The translations under genes and the position numbers were made by a program. From the NCBI RefSeq assembly GCF_004337445.1, contig NZ_SJZB01000049.1:56648-120647 (forward strand): 64,000 nucleotides of DNA, written 5' to 3'. The DNA is from Parasulfuritortus cantonensis. GTDB lineage: Bacteria > Pseudomonadota > Gammaproteobacteria > Burkholderiales > Thiobacillaceae. Shown piece by piece: positions 25,648-36,074 of this stretch (position 1 is its first letter; each line of letters starts with the position of its first letter). A model generated the notes under the pieces. It was not told the origin of the DNA, did not search any database, and saw only the letters and a list, made by a program, of their open reading frames with translations.

Positions 25648-26574
25648 TCAAGGACGCAGGCGGTGTTCCGGGATCGGGCCGCGCAATTGTGCGAACAGGG
25701 CCGGCCACCAGGCGGCCTGGTAGCCGCTGCCGGCGGACCGGTGGTAGTCGGGCAGGCGCCACCAGGGCAGGCCCGGGCGCAGGTGATGGGCACCGTGCAG
25801 GTTGAAGTGCAGGATCAGGGCCGAGGCCCAGCCGGGCAGGGCCAGGTTGCGGGCGGCGCGTACCCGGTTGAGGGCGGTGCCGTAGTGGAAGGCGTTGTCG
25901 ACCAGGCTGACGAGCAGGGCGCGCCCGGCCAGGGCCAGGAGCAGCAGCCAGGCCTGCCGGCCATAGAGCGCGAAGGCGAGGCCGTACATGGCCAGAACCG
26001 CGCCGGCATCCAGGCGCACGGCGCGCAGGATGGCCGGCGCCGATACGCGCCGCACCAGTTCGGGGACCACGTTGTCGGGTCGCTCCAGGCGCCCCGCCAG
26101 GGTGGCGATGGCCCGGTGCGGCAACAGGAAGAGGAGGCCACCGAGCACTTCGATCAGATACAGGCCGCCGAGGATGCGCAGGTAGTAGGCGACGGCGAAC
26201 AGGGCCCGGTTGTCGTGCCCGGCGCGGTAGACCTCGGAGCGTTCACGCACGGTGCGGCTGAGGGCGTGGTGGAGCAGATGGCCGGCGCGCAGGAGGTCGA
26301 AGGGCGCCCCGTACAGCACGGCGTGCAGGCGGCCGAGCCGGCGGTTGCCTGCACGCGATGGCGACAGACCGCCGTGCACGGCTTCGTGCAGGTAGGCCCA
26401 CCAGGCGTTGCTCAGCAACACCGGCACCAGGAGCAGCCAGCCCCAGGCCGGTGAGGCAGGCAGCAGCCAGGCCGGCAGGACGACGAGCTGGAACAGCGCG
26501 GCGGCGAGGAACAGGATGCCCAGAACCCGGTTGACGAACCGGCCCTGCGCGTCGCTTGGATTAGGCTCATACAT
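25648..26574 (-). CDS. Membrane fatty acid desaturase family protein
   Basis: 308 residues. The three histidine clusters of di-iron membrane desaturases/hydroxylases are present: HEAVHGG (about 65), HLLHHALS (about 100) and HGAHH near 270. Four or more hydrophobic helices separate them. The ATG at 26574 is chosen; an upstream in-frame start at 26631 would add 19 residues. Substrate (fatty acid, carotenoid or other lipid) cannot be told from sequence. It appears to be a single-gene unit. Confidence 0.85.
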   Translation of the reverse strand: MYEPNPSDAQGRFVNRVLGILFLAAALFQLVVLPAWLLPASPAWGWLLLVPVLLSNAWWAYLHEAVHGGLSPSRAGNRRLGRLHAVLYGAPFDLLRAGHLLHHALSRTVRERSEVYRAGHDNRALFAVAYYLRILGGLYLIEVLGGLLFLLPHRAIATLAGRLERPDNVVPELVRRVSAPAILRAVRLDAGAVLAMYGLAFALYGRQAWLLLLALAGRALLVSLVDNAFHYGTALNRVRAARNLALPGWASALILHFNLHGAHHLRPGLPWWRLPDYHRSAGSGYQAAWWPALFAQLRGPIPEHRLRP

Positions 26575-26717
26575 GGCAATCGCGTCCGGATCAATGCCCC
26601 ATACATACCTTCTCCACCCCGGCCTTTCCACCCTGGGAATGTGACAGCCGCCCTGCCGGAACGGACGGCATTCACGTTACTATCGGCCGGTGATCAGCCG
26701 GATTCGAGGAGAAGAAA

Positions 26718-26999
26718 GTGCGTGCGATCCTGGCGCTGGCGGTGCTGGCGCTGACGGTCCCGGCCGCCTGGTGCGGTGACCAAGACGACCTGGCGGCCCG
26801 TTGCAGCCGCGCCTACCAGAAGGAAGAACTCGACTTCCTGTTCCAGAACTGTCCGTTCGATACCTGGATGCTGGCCCGTTCCCAGTGCGAACGGGGTGAC
26901 GAGACGGTGACCGAGAAATACAAGGATTTCTGCCGTAAATTCAAGAACGGCCAGGCCCCGCACTACGGCCCGAACGGCTTCGAATTGCCGGGTCGCTGA
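26718..26999 (+). CDS. Small secreted cysteine-containing protein
   Basis: 93 residues from a GTG with GAGGAGAAGAAA just upstream. A signal peptide (AILALAVLALTVPAAWC) is followed by a mature part of about 74 residues with four cysteines (in AARCSRAY, FQNCPFDTW, RSQCERGD, DFCRKF), consistent with two disulfides in the periplasm. The GC content and codon use resemble the neighbours. I do not recognise the family. It is a single gene, divergent from the desaturase. Confidence 0.72.
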   Translation: MRAILALAVLALTVPAAWCGDQDDLAARCSRAYQKEELDFLFQNCPFDTWMLARSQCERGDETVTEKYKDFCRKFKNGQAPHYGPNGFELPGR

Positions 27000-27101
27000 G
27001 GCCGATTCCCCGCCTCGCTTCTCGTCTTGACGCTGGCGGCACCGGATTGCCCGGCAAGGCCGGCGTCTTCGTTCGGCCTCCCCGGCGCCGGGCCGGCCCG
27101 T

Positions 27102-28706
<1,605 letters not shown>

Positions 28707-28768
28707 GGCAGGGCGGTCGGGGCGGAAGCCCGCTGGCGCGGGCAGGGAAAGACGGGAAGTATACAGGC

Positions 28769-29611
28769 TCAGCCGATCACGACCCGGTCGCGGCCGCTCT
28801 GCTTGGCCTTGTAGAGGGCGTCGTCGGTGCGCTTGCAGAGGGTCTCGCGGCTGTCGCCGGGCTTGAACTGGGTGGCGCCCACGCTCACCGTCAGGTGCTC
28901 GATGGTCTCGAAGGCATGCGCCGAGATCGCCTTGCGGATCTTCTCGCAGGCCGTTTCCAGGTTGGCGCCGTTGCTGGCGAAGGTGATCAGGCAGAACTCC
29001 TCGCCACCGACCCGGAAAAAGGTGTCGGCCTCGCGCCGGATGTCCTCGACCAGGTAGGCGAGTTCCTTGAGCACCTCGTCGCCCACGGCGTGGCCGTAGC
29101 GGTCGTTGATCTCCTTGAAGTGGTCGATGTCCAGCATCATCAGGCTGAGGCCGCGTTGATAGCGCGGCTCCTGGCGCAGTTCGATGCCGAGCAGTTCGTC
29201 GAATTTGCGCCGGTTGTAGATGCCGGTCAGCTCGTCGGTGTCGGCCAGGGTGGCCAGGCGCTCCTCGATGGCCTTGCGGCGGGTGATCTCGGCGCTCAGC
29301 TTTTCGTTCTTGTGGCCCAGTTCGATGGCCATCTCCTCGAGCAGGAAGCGGCCGTGCTCGAGTTGCGCCAGGGAGTCCTCCTTGCGCCGGATCAGCCAGG
29401 CCGCCGCCAGGACCAGGAGCAGGAGCAGGGCGGTGGCGAGCAGCCGGGTGGCGAATTCCATGAGGCCGGGGGCGAACAGGATGGTCAGGAACGGCAGTTC
29501 GCAGCCGATCAGGAATTTCTTGATCACCGCATCCAGAATCCAGAACAGCAGCGCCCCCGTCAGGCCGAGCAGGACTTCGCCGTAGGAGGCTTGTCTGGAC
29601 AGGGATTTCAT
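28769..29611 (-). CDS. Membrane diguanylate cyclase (GGDEF)
   Basis: 280 residues. Two N-terminal membrane helices (about 12-32 and 45-72) and a short coiled coil (about 75-115) lead to a GGDEF domain (about 120-278) with [32 protein letters not shown] and an active GGEEF site. It would make c-di-GMP; no clear RxxD inhibitory site precedes GGEEF. No sensor domain beyond the membrane region is present. It lies between gcvR and prfC with short gaps. Confidence 0.92.
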   Translation of the reverse strand: MKSLSRQASYGEVLLGLTGALLFWILDAVIKKFLIGCELPFLTILFAPGLMEFATRLLATALLLLLVLAAAWLIRRKEDSLAQLEHGRFLLEEMAIELGHKNEKLSAEITRRKAIEERLATLADTDELTGIYNRRKFDELLGIELRQEPRYQRGLSLMMLDIDHFKEINDRYGHAVGDEVLKELAYLVEDIRREADTFFRVGGEEFCLITFASNGANLETACEKIRKAISAHAFETIEHLTVSVGATQFKPGDSRETLCKRTDDALYKAKQSGRDRVVIG

Positions 29612-29624
29612 GGCCGGGCTCCGC

Positions 29625-30173
29625 TCAGGCCCGGGCCGGTTCGAAGATCGCGTCGAGGTTCAGGCTATCGCAGTAATCCAGGAAGTCACCGCGCAGGGTC
29701 GGGATGTGGGTGTCTCCCGGGATGCCGACGGTCATGTTGACGGAGAACATCGGCGTGCCGGTGTGGGGGGCGGGGTAGGTGTCGGTGGCCAGTTCCTCGA
29801 TGTTGATGTCGCGCTGGGCGAAGAAATTGGCCAGGTTGTGCACGATGCCCGGGTGGTCCATGGCCACGACGTTGATGCTGTAGGGAACCAGGGCATGCTT
29901 GCGGTCGAGGTCGCGGGTGCGTTTCTGGACGATGGTGAGGCCCAGCTCGGCGCCCACCGAGGCGAGCCGGTCCTCCAGCTTGGTCAAGGCGTCCCAGCGC
30001 CCGGACACCAGCATGATGAGCGCGAAGTGGCCGCCCAGCAGCGCCATGCGCGACTCCTCGATGTTGCAGCCGGAATCGACGATGCGGCTGGTGAAACGCT
30101 GGACCAGGCCGACCTGATCCTCGCCGGTTGCCGTGATGGCCAGGAGGTCGCGCGGGTTGGGGGGGGTGCTCAT
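29625..30173 (-). CDS. GcvR-like ACT-domain regulator
   Basis: 182 residues with two ACT domains: residues about 8-80 (LAITATGEDQVGLVQRFTS, GCNIEESRMALLGGHFA) and about 93-170 (SINVVAMDHPGIVHNLANFF, INIEELATDTYPAP). E. coli GcvR works with GcvA to repress glycine cleavage genes; here no gcv genes are nearby, so the target is unknown and the name rests on domain architecture only. Confidence 0.85.
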   Translation of the reverse strand: MSTPPNPRDLLAITATGEDQVGLVQRFTSRIVDSGCNIEESRMALLGGHFALIMLVSGRWDALTKLEDRLASVGAELGLTIVQKRTRDLDRKHALVPYSINVVAMDHPGIVHNLANFFAQRDINIEELATDTYPAPHTGTPMFSVNMTVGIPGDTHIPTLRGDFLDYCDSLNLDAIFEPARA

Positions 30174-30224
30174 GGGGGAGGGATCCGAGTTCGTTGTCCT
30201 GGTTTGATTTTATACGCTTGGGCC

Positions 30225-30260
30225 AAAAACGACGCGGCCCGCATCGGCGGGCCGCATCGT
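30225..30260 (-). terminator. Rho-independent terminator upstream of the dienelactone hydrolase end
   Basis: Read on the minus strand: a 14-bp stem (one G-U pair) with a 4-base loop, stem arms at 30229-30242 and 30247-30260, followed directly by TTTTT (30225-30229). It starts 15 bases after the stop of the dienelactone hydrolase family gene and is the clearest intrinsic terminator in the window. Confidence 0.88.
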
Positions 30261-30274
30261 TCGGGTGCTGCGCC

Positions 30275-31072
30275 TTACGGCCGCGGACCGAACAGCGAGT
30301 CCAGGAACTCGCCCAGTTTCTTCCAGGAATCCTGGTCGGCCTCGGCGTTGTAGGCGACCGGGAGATTGAATTTCTTGGCGTACTGGTCGGCGTCCGGATT
30401 GGTGAAGCTGTGCTTGGCACCCGGGTAGCTGGTCAGGCGGAAGTCGACGCCGGCGTCGTCCATCTCCTTGGTGAAGGCGCGGATCTGCTCCTTCGGCACC
30501 ATGGGATCGTCCTCGCCGGTGAAGACGGCGATTTTGGCCTTGACCTTGCCCTTCTGGGCCGGGCTGTCCGTGGCCAGGACGCCGTGGAAGCTCGCCACGC
30601 CCTTCAAGTCCTCGCCGGCCCGGGCCATGTTCAGGACCACGCCGCCGCCGAAGCAGTAGCCGATGGCGGCGATCTGGCCGGGCGCCACGGTCGGTTGCTT
30701 GGCGAGCAGCTTCATCGCGGCCTCGAAGCGGGCCTTGGCGACCGGCATGTTCTTGCTGACTTCGGCCGCGAACTTGCCGGCATCGTCCGGATGGTCGGCG
30801 GTCTTGCCGTTGCCGTACATGTCGACCGCGAGGGCCGTGTAGCCCATGCCCGCCAAGAGCAGCGCGCGCTTGCGGGCGAACTGGTTGTGGCCCCACCACT
30901 CGTGCACGACCAGGATGCCGGGGCGCTTGGCCTTGATGTCCTTGTCGTAGGCCAGGTAGCCCTTCATGGTGACGCCGTTGGCGGTGTAGGTGACTTCTTT
31001 GCCGACCACCTTGGCCTGAGCGGTGGATACCCCCAGGATCAGGGCGGCGAGCACGAGCAGGATGTGACGCAT
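30275..31072 (-). CDS. Secreted dienelactone hydrolase family protein
   Basis: 265 residues from the ATG at 31072, chosen for its GGAG site and the signal peptide (ILLVLAALILGVSTAQA). An alpha/beta hydrolase follows with the DLH triad: Cys in GYCFGGGVVLN, Asp in FTGEDDPMVP and His in GAKHSFTNPDA. VVHEWWGHN matches the family's oxyanion strand. The signal peptide implies a periplasmic esterase/lactonase; substrate unknown. It ends at a strong terminator. Confidence 0.9.
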   Translation of the reverse strand: MRHILLVLAALILGVSTAQAKVVGKEVTYTANGVTMKGYLAYDKDIKAKRPGILVVHEWWGHNQFARKRALLLAGMGYTALAVDMYGNGKTADHPDDAGKFAAEVSKNMPVAKARFEAAMKLLAKQPTVAPGQIAAIGYCFGGGVVLNMARAGEDLKGVASFHGVLATDSPAQKGKVKAKIAVFTGEDDPMVPKEQIRAFTKEMDDAGVDFRLTSYPGAKHSFTNPDADQYAKKFNLPVAYNAEADQDSWKKLGEFLDSLFGPRP

Positions 31073-31102
31073 TGGATTCTCCAGCATGTTGTCGAACGGT
31101 TT

Positions 31103-31501
31103 TTAGCCGTCAGTATCAATTCCATCAAAATAATACCAGTCTCCGGCGAGCTTAACGAATTTGCTGGTTTCATGCTGCCGAAAAGCGCGCCCGCCGAGCT
31201 TGTAGCGCGCCACGAATTCGACGATCGCGTGGTCGCCGTCGAGCACCGCGTGGCGGACGACCTTGAGCCCCAGCCACTTGGGCGCCGGCTGGCCCGCGAG
31301 GTCCAGGCCGGCGGGCCGCTTGTCCGGGTGCCAGGTGGCCAGCAGGTAGGCTTCGTCGGCCAGGGTGAAGGCGGTGTAGCGCGAACGCATCAGGCTTTCG
31401 GCATCCGGGGCCGGCACGCCGGCCAGGTAGCGGCCGCAGCAGTCGGCCAACTCGGCGGGGCGGCCGCAGGGGCAGGGCGTCTTCAAAGGGCGTGTCGGCA
31501 T
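31103..31501 (-). CDS. YchJ family protein with N-terminal SEC-C zinc motif
   Basis: 132 residues. The N-terminus carries CPCGRPAELADCCGRYL, a SEC-C type metal-binding motif, then SLMRSRYTAFTLADEAYLLATWHP, the YchJ/UPF0225 core, ending in an NTF2-like WYYFDG strand. The function of the family is not established. AAGGAAAT precedes the ATG, and the gene starts inside the end of the endonuclease III-like gene (19-base overlap), indicating coupling. Confidence 0.88.
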   Translation of the reverse strand: MPTRPLKTPCPCGRPAELADCCGRYLAGVPAPDAESLMRSRYTAFTLADEAYLLATWHPDKRPAGLDLAGQPAPKWLGLKVVRHAVLDGDHAIVEFVARYKLGGRAFRQHETSKFVKLAGDWYYFDGIDTDG

Positions 31502-32145
31502 ATTTCCTTGAGCGGGCAATCCGGGCAGCGCGGCCGCGGGCGGCAGTGTTCCTTGCCCAGGCGCACGATGAGGGCATGGTATTCGTTGTAGAGCCCGACG
31601 TCGCGGGCCAGGTGGCGTTCGAACAGGGTCTGGATCTCGGCGTAGGACTCGTCGCCGCGCAACAGGCCCAGGCGGGCGTAGGCGCGCCGCGTGTAGGCGT
31701 CGACCACGAAGCTGGGCAGGCCGAGGGCGTAGAGCAGGATGGAGTCGGCCGTCTCCGGCCCGACCCCGGATACCGCCAGCAGGGCGTCGCGGAGTTCGGC
31801 TTGGCCGGCCTGGCCGGCCAGGCGTTCGGGCGCCGCGGCGACGCCGCGCTCGGCGAGGAAGCGGCAGAGCGCCTTGAGGCGGCCGGCCTTGACGTTGAAG
31901 TAGCCGGCCGGCCGGATCGCCGCCGCCAGCTCGGCATCGGGGCAGGCGAGGATCGCCGCGCAGTCGAGCAGCCCGGCCGCCTTCAGGTTGGCGATCGCCC
32001 GCTCGACGTTGGTCCAGGCGGTGTTCTGGGTCAGCACGGCGCCCACCATCACCTCGAAGGGCGTCTCGCCCGGCCACCAGTGCTGGGGACCATGGCGGGC
32101 CGCCAGGCGTTGATAGGGGATCAGCCAGGGGTTGCGGCGGGTCAT
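31483..32145 (-). CDS. Endonuclease III-like DNA glycosylase (HhH-GPD, Fe-S)
   Basis: 220 residues. The HhH-GPD core has MVGAVLTQNTAWTNVERAI, the hairpin LLAVSGVGPETADSILLYAL and FVVDAYTRRAYARLG with the catalytic Asp. There is no clear catalytic Lys as in Nth, which suggests a monofunctional or MIG-like glycosylase. The C-terminal cluster ligands HCRPRPRCPDCPLKEIC follow C-X5-C-X2-C-X5-C, one residue shorter in the first loop than E. coli Nth. It removes damaged or mismatched bases; exact specificity unknown. The ATG at 32145 is used; an upstream start at 32226 would extend into the neighbour's promoter region. Confidence 0.88.
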   Translation of the reverse strand: MTRRNPWLIPYQRLAARHGPQHWWPGETPFEVMVGAVLTQNTAWTNVERAIANLKAAGLLDCAAILACPDAELAAAIRPAGYFNVKAGRLKALCRFLAERGVAAAPERLAGQAGQAELRDALLAVSGVGPETADSILLYALGLPSFVVDAYTRRAYARLGLLRGDESYAEIQTLFERHLARDVGLYNEYHALIVRLGKEHCRPRPRCPDCPLKEICRHAL

Positions 32146-32240
32146 GGCGGGCGAGTATCCACGCCCGCGCCGGGCAAGGCAAACGGCCCGCCGGCCGGCC
32201 CCGGGGCTATAACGAGGGTAACGCACGGCTGGAGACTGGC

Positions 32241-33653
32241 ATGAGATTGACCGTACACGGCGCCGCCCGGGAAGTGACCGGCTCCTGCTACCTGGTGGAA
32301 TCCGGGAAGGTCCGGTTCCTGGTCGACTGCGGCATGTTCCAGGGCGGCCGCGAGGCCGAGCCGAAGAATCGGCGCTTTCCCGACTTCGATCCGGAAGGTA
32401 TCGATTTCGTCCTCGTCACCCACGCCCACATCGACCATTCCGGCCTGCTGCCGCGCCTGATCAACCTCGGCTTCCGGGGCCCCGTGTACTGCACCGACGC
32501 CACCGCCGACCTGCTCGGCGTGCTCCTGCCGGATTCCGCCCACATCGCCGAAAAGGAGGCGGAGTGGCGCAACTACGACCGCCGCCGCAAACGCGGCGAA
32601 CTGAAGGGCGAGACGGCCCCGATCTACACCGTCGAACAGGCCAGGCGCAGCCTGAAGCACCTGCGCCGGCGCGAATACGACCAGGCCTTCGAGCCGGCGG
32701 ACGGGGTGCGCGCCTGCTTCCGCGACGCCGGCCACATACTCGGCTCCAGCATCATCGAGCTTTGGCTGCGCGGCCGCGGCAAGGAGGTCAAGCTGGTCTT
32801 CTCGGGCGACCTCGGCATGCCGGACCGGCCGCTGATGAACGACCCGACCCCGATCGCCGAGGCGGACTACCTGCTGGTCGAGTCCACCTACGGCGACCGC
32901 CTGCACAAGCGCATGGACGAGACCGTCGAGGAACTGGTGTTCGCGGTCAACGACACCGTGCAGCGCAAGAAGGGCAACGTCATCATCCCGTCCTTTGCGG
33001 TCGGCCGCACCCAGGAGATCGTCTACCTGCTGCTCGACCTCATCCGCCGGGGGCGCATCTCCGGCTCCCTGGCCATCTTCGTCGATTCGCCCATGGCGGC
33101 GGCCGCCACCGAGATCACCCTGCGCCATGCCGACCTGCTCGACGAGGAGACCCGCCAGTTGCTCGACTGGCAGCGCCAGAACGGCGACCACCTGCCCTAC
33201 ATCCGCTTCACGGAGAGCCCGGAAGAGTCCATGGCGATCAACAACATCCGCCAAGGCGCGGTGATCATCTCGGCGTCCGGCATGTGCGACGCCGGGCGCA
33301 TCAAGCACCACCTGAAGAACAACCTGGCACGCGCCGACTGCAGCGTGATCATCGCCGGCTTCCAGGCCCAGGGCACGCTGGGCCGGCGCCTGGTCGACGG
33401 CGCCCCCTACGTGCGTCTGTTCGGCGAGCCGGTGCCGGTGCGCGCCAGCGTGTACACCCTGGGCGGCCTGTCGGCGCACGCCGACCGCGACGCCCTGCTG
33501 GGCTGGCTGGCCGGCTTCCGCACGCCGCCCAGGCGGGCCTTCGTGGTGCACGGCGAGGCCGCCACCGCGGCCGGCTTCGCGGCGGCCGTGCGGGACCGCT
33601 TCGGCTGGCAGGTGGAGACGCCGGAACGGGGCGCCGGTTTCGACCTGGTCTGA
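32241..33653 (+). CDS. Metallo-beta-lactamase / beta-CASP RNA-processing exonuclease family protein
   Basis: 470 residues. The metal-binding HxHxDH motif (THAHIDHSG, about residue 58) is followed by GHILGSSIIEL, FSGDLGMPDRPL, a beta-CASP insert (about 210-340, VIIPSFAVGRTQEIVYLL) and the C-terminal RNA-specificity part (VIISASGMCDAGRI, TLGGLSAHADRDALLGWL). This architecture matches YSH1/CPSF-type bacterial ribonucleases acting on RNA in the cytosol. Single-gene unit, divergent from the endonuclease gene. Confidence 0.92.
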   Translation: MRLTVHGAAREVTGSCYLVESGKVRFLVDCGMFQGGREAEPKNRRFPDFDPEGIDFVLVTHAHIDHSGLLPRLINLGFRGPVYCTDATADLLGVLLPDSAHIAEKEAEWRNYDRRRKRGELKGETAPIYTVEQARRSLKHLRRREYDQAFEPADGVRACFRDAGHILGSSIIELWLRGRGKEVKLVFSGDLGMPDRPLMNDPTPIAEADYLLVESTYGDRLHKRMDETVEELVFAVNDTVQRKKGNVIIPSFAVGRTQEIVYLLLDLIRRGRISGSLAIFVDSPMAAAATEITLRHADLLDEETRQLLDWQRQNGDHLPYIRFTESPEESMAINNIRQGAVIISASGMCDAGRIKHHLKNNLARADCSVIIAGFQAQGTLGRRLVDGAPYVRLFGEPVPVRASVYTLGGLSAHADRDALLGWLAGFRTPPRRAFVVHGEAATAAGFAAAVRDRFGWQVETPERGAGFDLV

Positions 33654-33660
33654 ACAGGCT

Positions 33661-34218
33661 CTAGCGTGGCAGGTCGAGCAGGATGTAGTCGCCCAACGCG
33701 GCCCGCATCTGGGCCAGGGTGAGGTGGTGCGGGATGCCGACCCCGGCGGTGGCCTGGTTGTGCTGGCAGGTCAGGCTGCGTACCTCGGGGCGTCCGGGCG
33801 CGTGCAGGGTGAACTGGGTGACGTAGTAGACCTGGCTCGGGCCGTCGTCGTGGCCCGTCCCGGTACCGAACACCGACGTCCCGAATACCGGCATGCCGGA
33901 AAAGGACTCGACCCGGCGCTGCACGCGGGCGACCGGGAAGTCGCCGGCCGCCACGGTCTGTTCCGCGGCCGCGACGGTGGCGATCTCCAGGATGCAGTAG
34001 GGCTCGGTCTCCTCGACCCCGTTGCGGGCGACCGGGTGGCCGTTCTGCAGGCGCACGCTGGCCTGGTCGGCCGGGATGGTCAGCGGCTTCAGGAGGCGGA
34101 CGCCGACGGCCGGGTAGGCGTAGTAGGGCGACTCCGGGCCGCGCCCGGTATCGGCCGCACAGGCCGCCAGGACGGCCGCCGGGACGAACGCGGCCAGCAG
34201 GGTACGTTGGCTAGGCAT
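33661..34218 (-). CDS. Putative lipoprotein of unknown function
   Basis: 185 residues from the ATG at 34218, preceded by AGAGGAGA. The signal peptide ends in a lipobox (AAVLAAC, Cys about 20), so the mature protein is a lipid-anchored periplasmic protein. No catalytic motif recognised. A C-terminal LTLAQMRAALGDYILL helix and two further cysteines (YCILE, LTCQH) are visible. The gene converges on the beta-CASP gene, 7 bases apart. Confidence 0.75.
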   Translation of the reverse strand: MPSQRTLLAAFVPAAVLAACAADTGRGPESPYYAYPAVGVRLLKPLTIPADQASVRLQNGHPVARNGVEETEPYCILEIATVAAAEQTVAAGDFPVARVQRRVESFSGMPVFGTSVFGTGTGHDDGPSQVYYVTQFTLHAPGRPEVRSLTCQHNQATAGVGIPHHLTLAQMRAALGDYILLDLPR

Positions 34219-34275
34219 GGCGTCTCCTCTAAGATGTCGTCTCGACATTATGGCGGCCCGGGGCCGCCCCGGTAC

Positions 34276-34656
34276 ATGGACAGATTGCGGATAGACAAAT
34301 GGCTCTGGGCGGCGCGCTTCTTCAAGACCCGCAGCCTCGCCAGCCAGGCCGTCGACGGCGGCCGGGTCAGGCTGAACGGCGAGCGCGCCAAGCCCAGCAA
34401 GGAGATCAGGGTGGGTGATCGTCTGGAGGTGCACATCGGTGAATTCGCCTGGCTGGTCGACGTGCTCGCCTTGTCCGATCGGCGCGGGCCGGCCGAGGCC
34501 GCGCGGACGCTCTACCAGGAGGACCAGGCGAGCCGGGCGCAGCGCGAGGCCCAGGTGGCGGAGCGCCGCCTGTGCCACAACCCGGGTGCCGACCTCAAGG
34601 GCCGGCCGACCAAGCGCGATCGCCGCCTGATCCACCGCTTCACCAACGAGACATGA
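34276..34656 (+). CDS. S4-domain RNA-binding protein (Hsp15-like)
   Basis: 126 residues. The S4 motif spans about 3-60 ([36 protein letters not shown]). A basic, Arg-rich tail follows ([14 protein letters not shown]), as in Hsp15/HslR, which rescues stalled 50S subunits carrying nascent chains. The ATG at 34276 fixes the canonical N-terminus. Its stop overlaps the start of a histidine kinase gene by ATGA. Confidence 0.9.
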   Translation: MDRLRIDKWLWAARFFKTRSLASQAVDGGRVRLNGERAKPSKEIRVGDRLEVHIGEFAWLVDVLALSDRRGPAEAARTLYQEDQASRAQREAQVAERRLCHNPGADLKGRPTKRDRRLIHRFTNET

Positions 34657-36071
34657 ACGACAGCCCCGGCCTCCACGCCCAGCCCGCCGCCCCCGACTAC
34701 GCGGCGCGCATCGCGGCCGAGCGGGTGGCTCTGCTGTACCGCAGCGCGGCGTTCGGGCAGCTCATGCTGCTCGGCCTGGTCATGCTCACCGCCGCGGTCC
34801 TGGCCGGCCACGACGGCAGCGGGCGCCTCGGCTACTGGACCGCCGCCATGGTCGCCATCGCCGGCCTGCGCGGCTGGCAGGCCGCGCGCTACCGGCGCGC
34901 GCCCGCGGCCCACGACACCGCCTACTGGCTGCGCATCGCCCTGTTCGGCAGCCTGGCCGCCGGGCTCGGCTGGGCGACCCTGACCGTGGCGGTGTTTCCC
35001 GGCCTGGCGCCGGCCTACCAGTACCTGGTCATCCTGATGCTGGCCGGGGTCTCCGCCGGCGCGGTCCCGCTGCTGTCGCCCGACCTCAAGGTCTACCTGG
35101 TCTACCTGGCGCTCGTCCTGCTGCCCCTGCTGGTGGTGCTGGTGGTGCGCGGCGACCCGCTGTTCGCCCTGTTCGCCCTGGCCGTGGTGCTGTTCGCCCT
35201 GACCCTGGCGCGCAGCGCGGCGACCTTGAACCGCGCCATCGTCGAGAACCTGCACGAGCGCTTCGCCAAGGAGGCGGCCCTGGAGGAGAGCCGGGCCGCC
35301 AACCAGCGCCTGAGGGTCGAGATCGAACACCGCAAGCTGGTCGAGCAGCACCTGGTCGCCGCCAAGGAGGCCGCCGAGGCGGCCAACCGGGCCAAGAGCG
35401 AGTTCCTGGCCAATGCCAGCCACGAGATCCGCACGCCCATGAACGGCATCATCGGGATGACCAACCTGGCCCTGGACACCGAGCTGACCGACGAGCAGCG
35501 CGACTACCTGGAAACCGTCCTGCGTTCGGCCATGGCGATGCTCAAGCTGCTCACCGAGGTGCTCGAATACGCCAGCCTGGGCGGCGACCGCAAGGCCGAC
35601 GCGCATCCCACGGCCCTGGTCGAACTGGTCGACCAGGCGCTCGACCTGGTCGCGCCGGCGGCCGATGCCAAGGGCCTGCGCCTGCAACGCGAATGCGCCG
35701 ACGGCCTGCCCGACCCGGTCACCGTCGACGCCAAGCTGGTCAAGCAGGTGTTCGACCAGTTGCTCGACAACGCGGTGAAATTCACCGAACGGGGCGAGGT
35801 CCGGGTGAGCCTGTCGGCCGACGCCGAGCAGCCCGGCTACCTGCGCTTCAGCGTGCGCGACACCGGGGTCGGCATCCCGGAGGACAAGCAGGCGCACATC
35901 TTCGACGCCTTCACCCAGGCGGACGGCAGCCTGACCCGGCGCTACGGCGGCCTCGGCCTCGGCCTCGCCCTGGCGCGCGGCGCCGCCGAACTGGTCGGCG
36001 GCGAGGTCCGCGTCGCCAGCCGGCCGGGCGAGGGCAGCACCTTCGACTTCATCTTTCCTTACGAGACCTGA
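34653..36071 (+). CDS. Orphan membrane sensor histidine kinase
   Basis: 472 residues. Five or six N-terminal membrane helices (about 30-195) form the sensor. A coiled coil (about 200-245) leads to a HisKA domain with [17 protein letters not shown] and an HATPase domain with N box ([10 protein letters not shown]), G1 (VRDTGVGIP) and G2 ([10 protein letters not shown]). No receiver or HPt domain is attached and no response regulator lies nearby, so the partner is elsewhere. It is translationally coupled to the S4-domain gene and 3 bases ahead of the FAD oxidoreductase. Confidence 0.92.
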   Translation: MNDSPGLHAQPAAPDYAARIAAERVALLYRSAAFGQLMLLGLVMLTAAVLAGHDGSGRLGYWTAAMVAIAGLRGWQAARYRRAPAAHDTAYWLRIALFGSLAAGLGWATLTVAVFPGLAPAYQYLVILMLAGVSAGAVPLLSPDLKVYLVYLALVLLPLLVVLVVRGDPLFALFALAVVLFALTLARSAATLNRAIVENLHERFAKEAALEESRAANQRLRVEIEHRKLVEQHLVAAKEAAEAANRAKSEFLANASHEIRTPMNGIIGMTNLALDTELTDEQRDYLETVLRSAMAMLKLLTEVLEYASLGGDRKADAHPTALVELVDQALDLVAPAADAKGLRLQRECADGLPDPVTVDAKLVKQVFDQLLDNAVKFTERGEVRVSLSADAEQPGYLRFSVRDTGVGIPEDKQAHIFDAFTQADGSLTRRYGGLGLGLALARGAAELVGGEVRVASRPGEGSTFDFIFPYET

Positions 36072-36074
36072 GCC

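Noticed and set aside
30181..30224. Riboswitch in the gcvR leader
   Set aside because: The leader is short and holds only a promoter-like A/T stretch; no glycine-type aptamer pattern.
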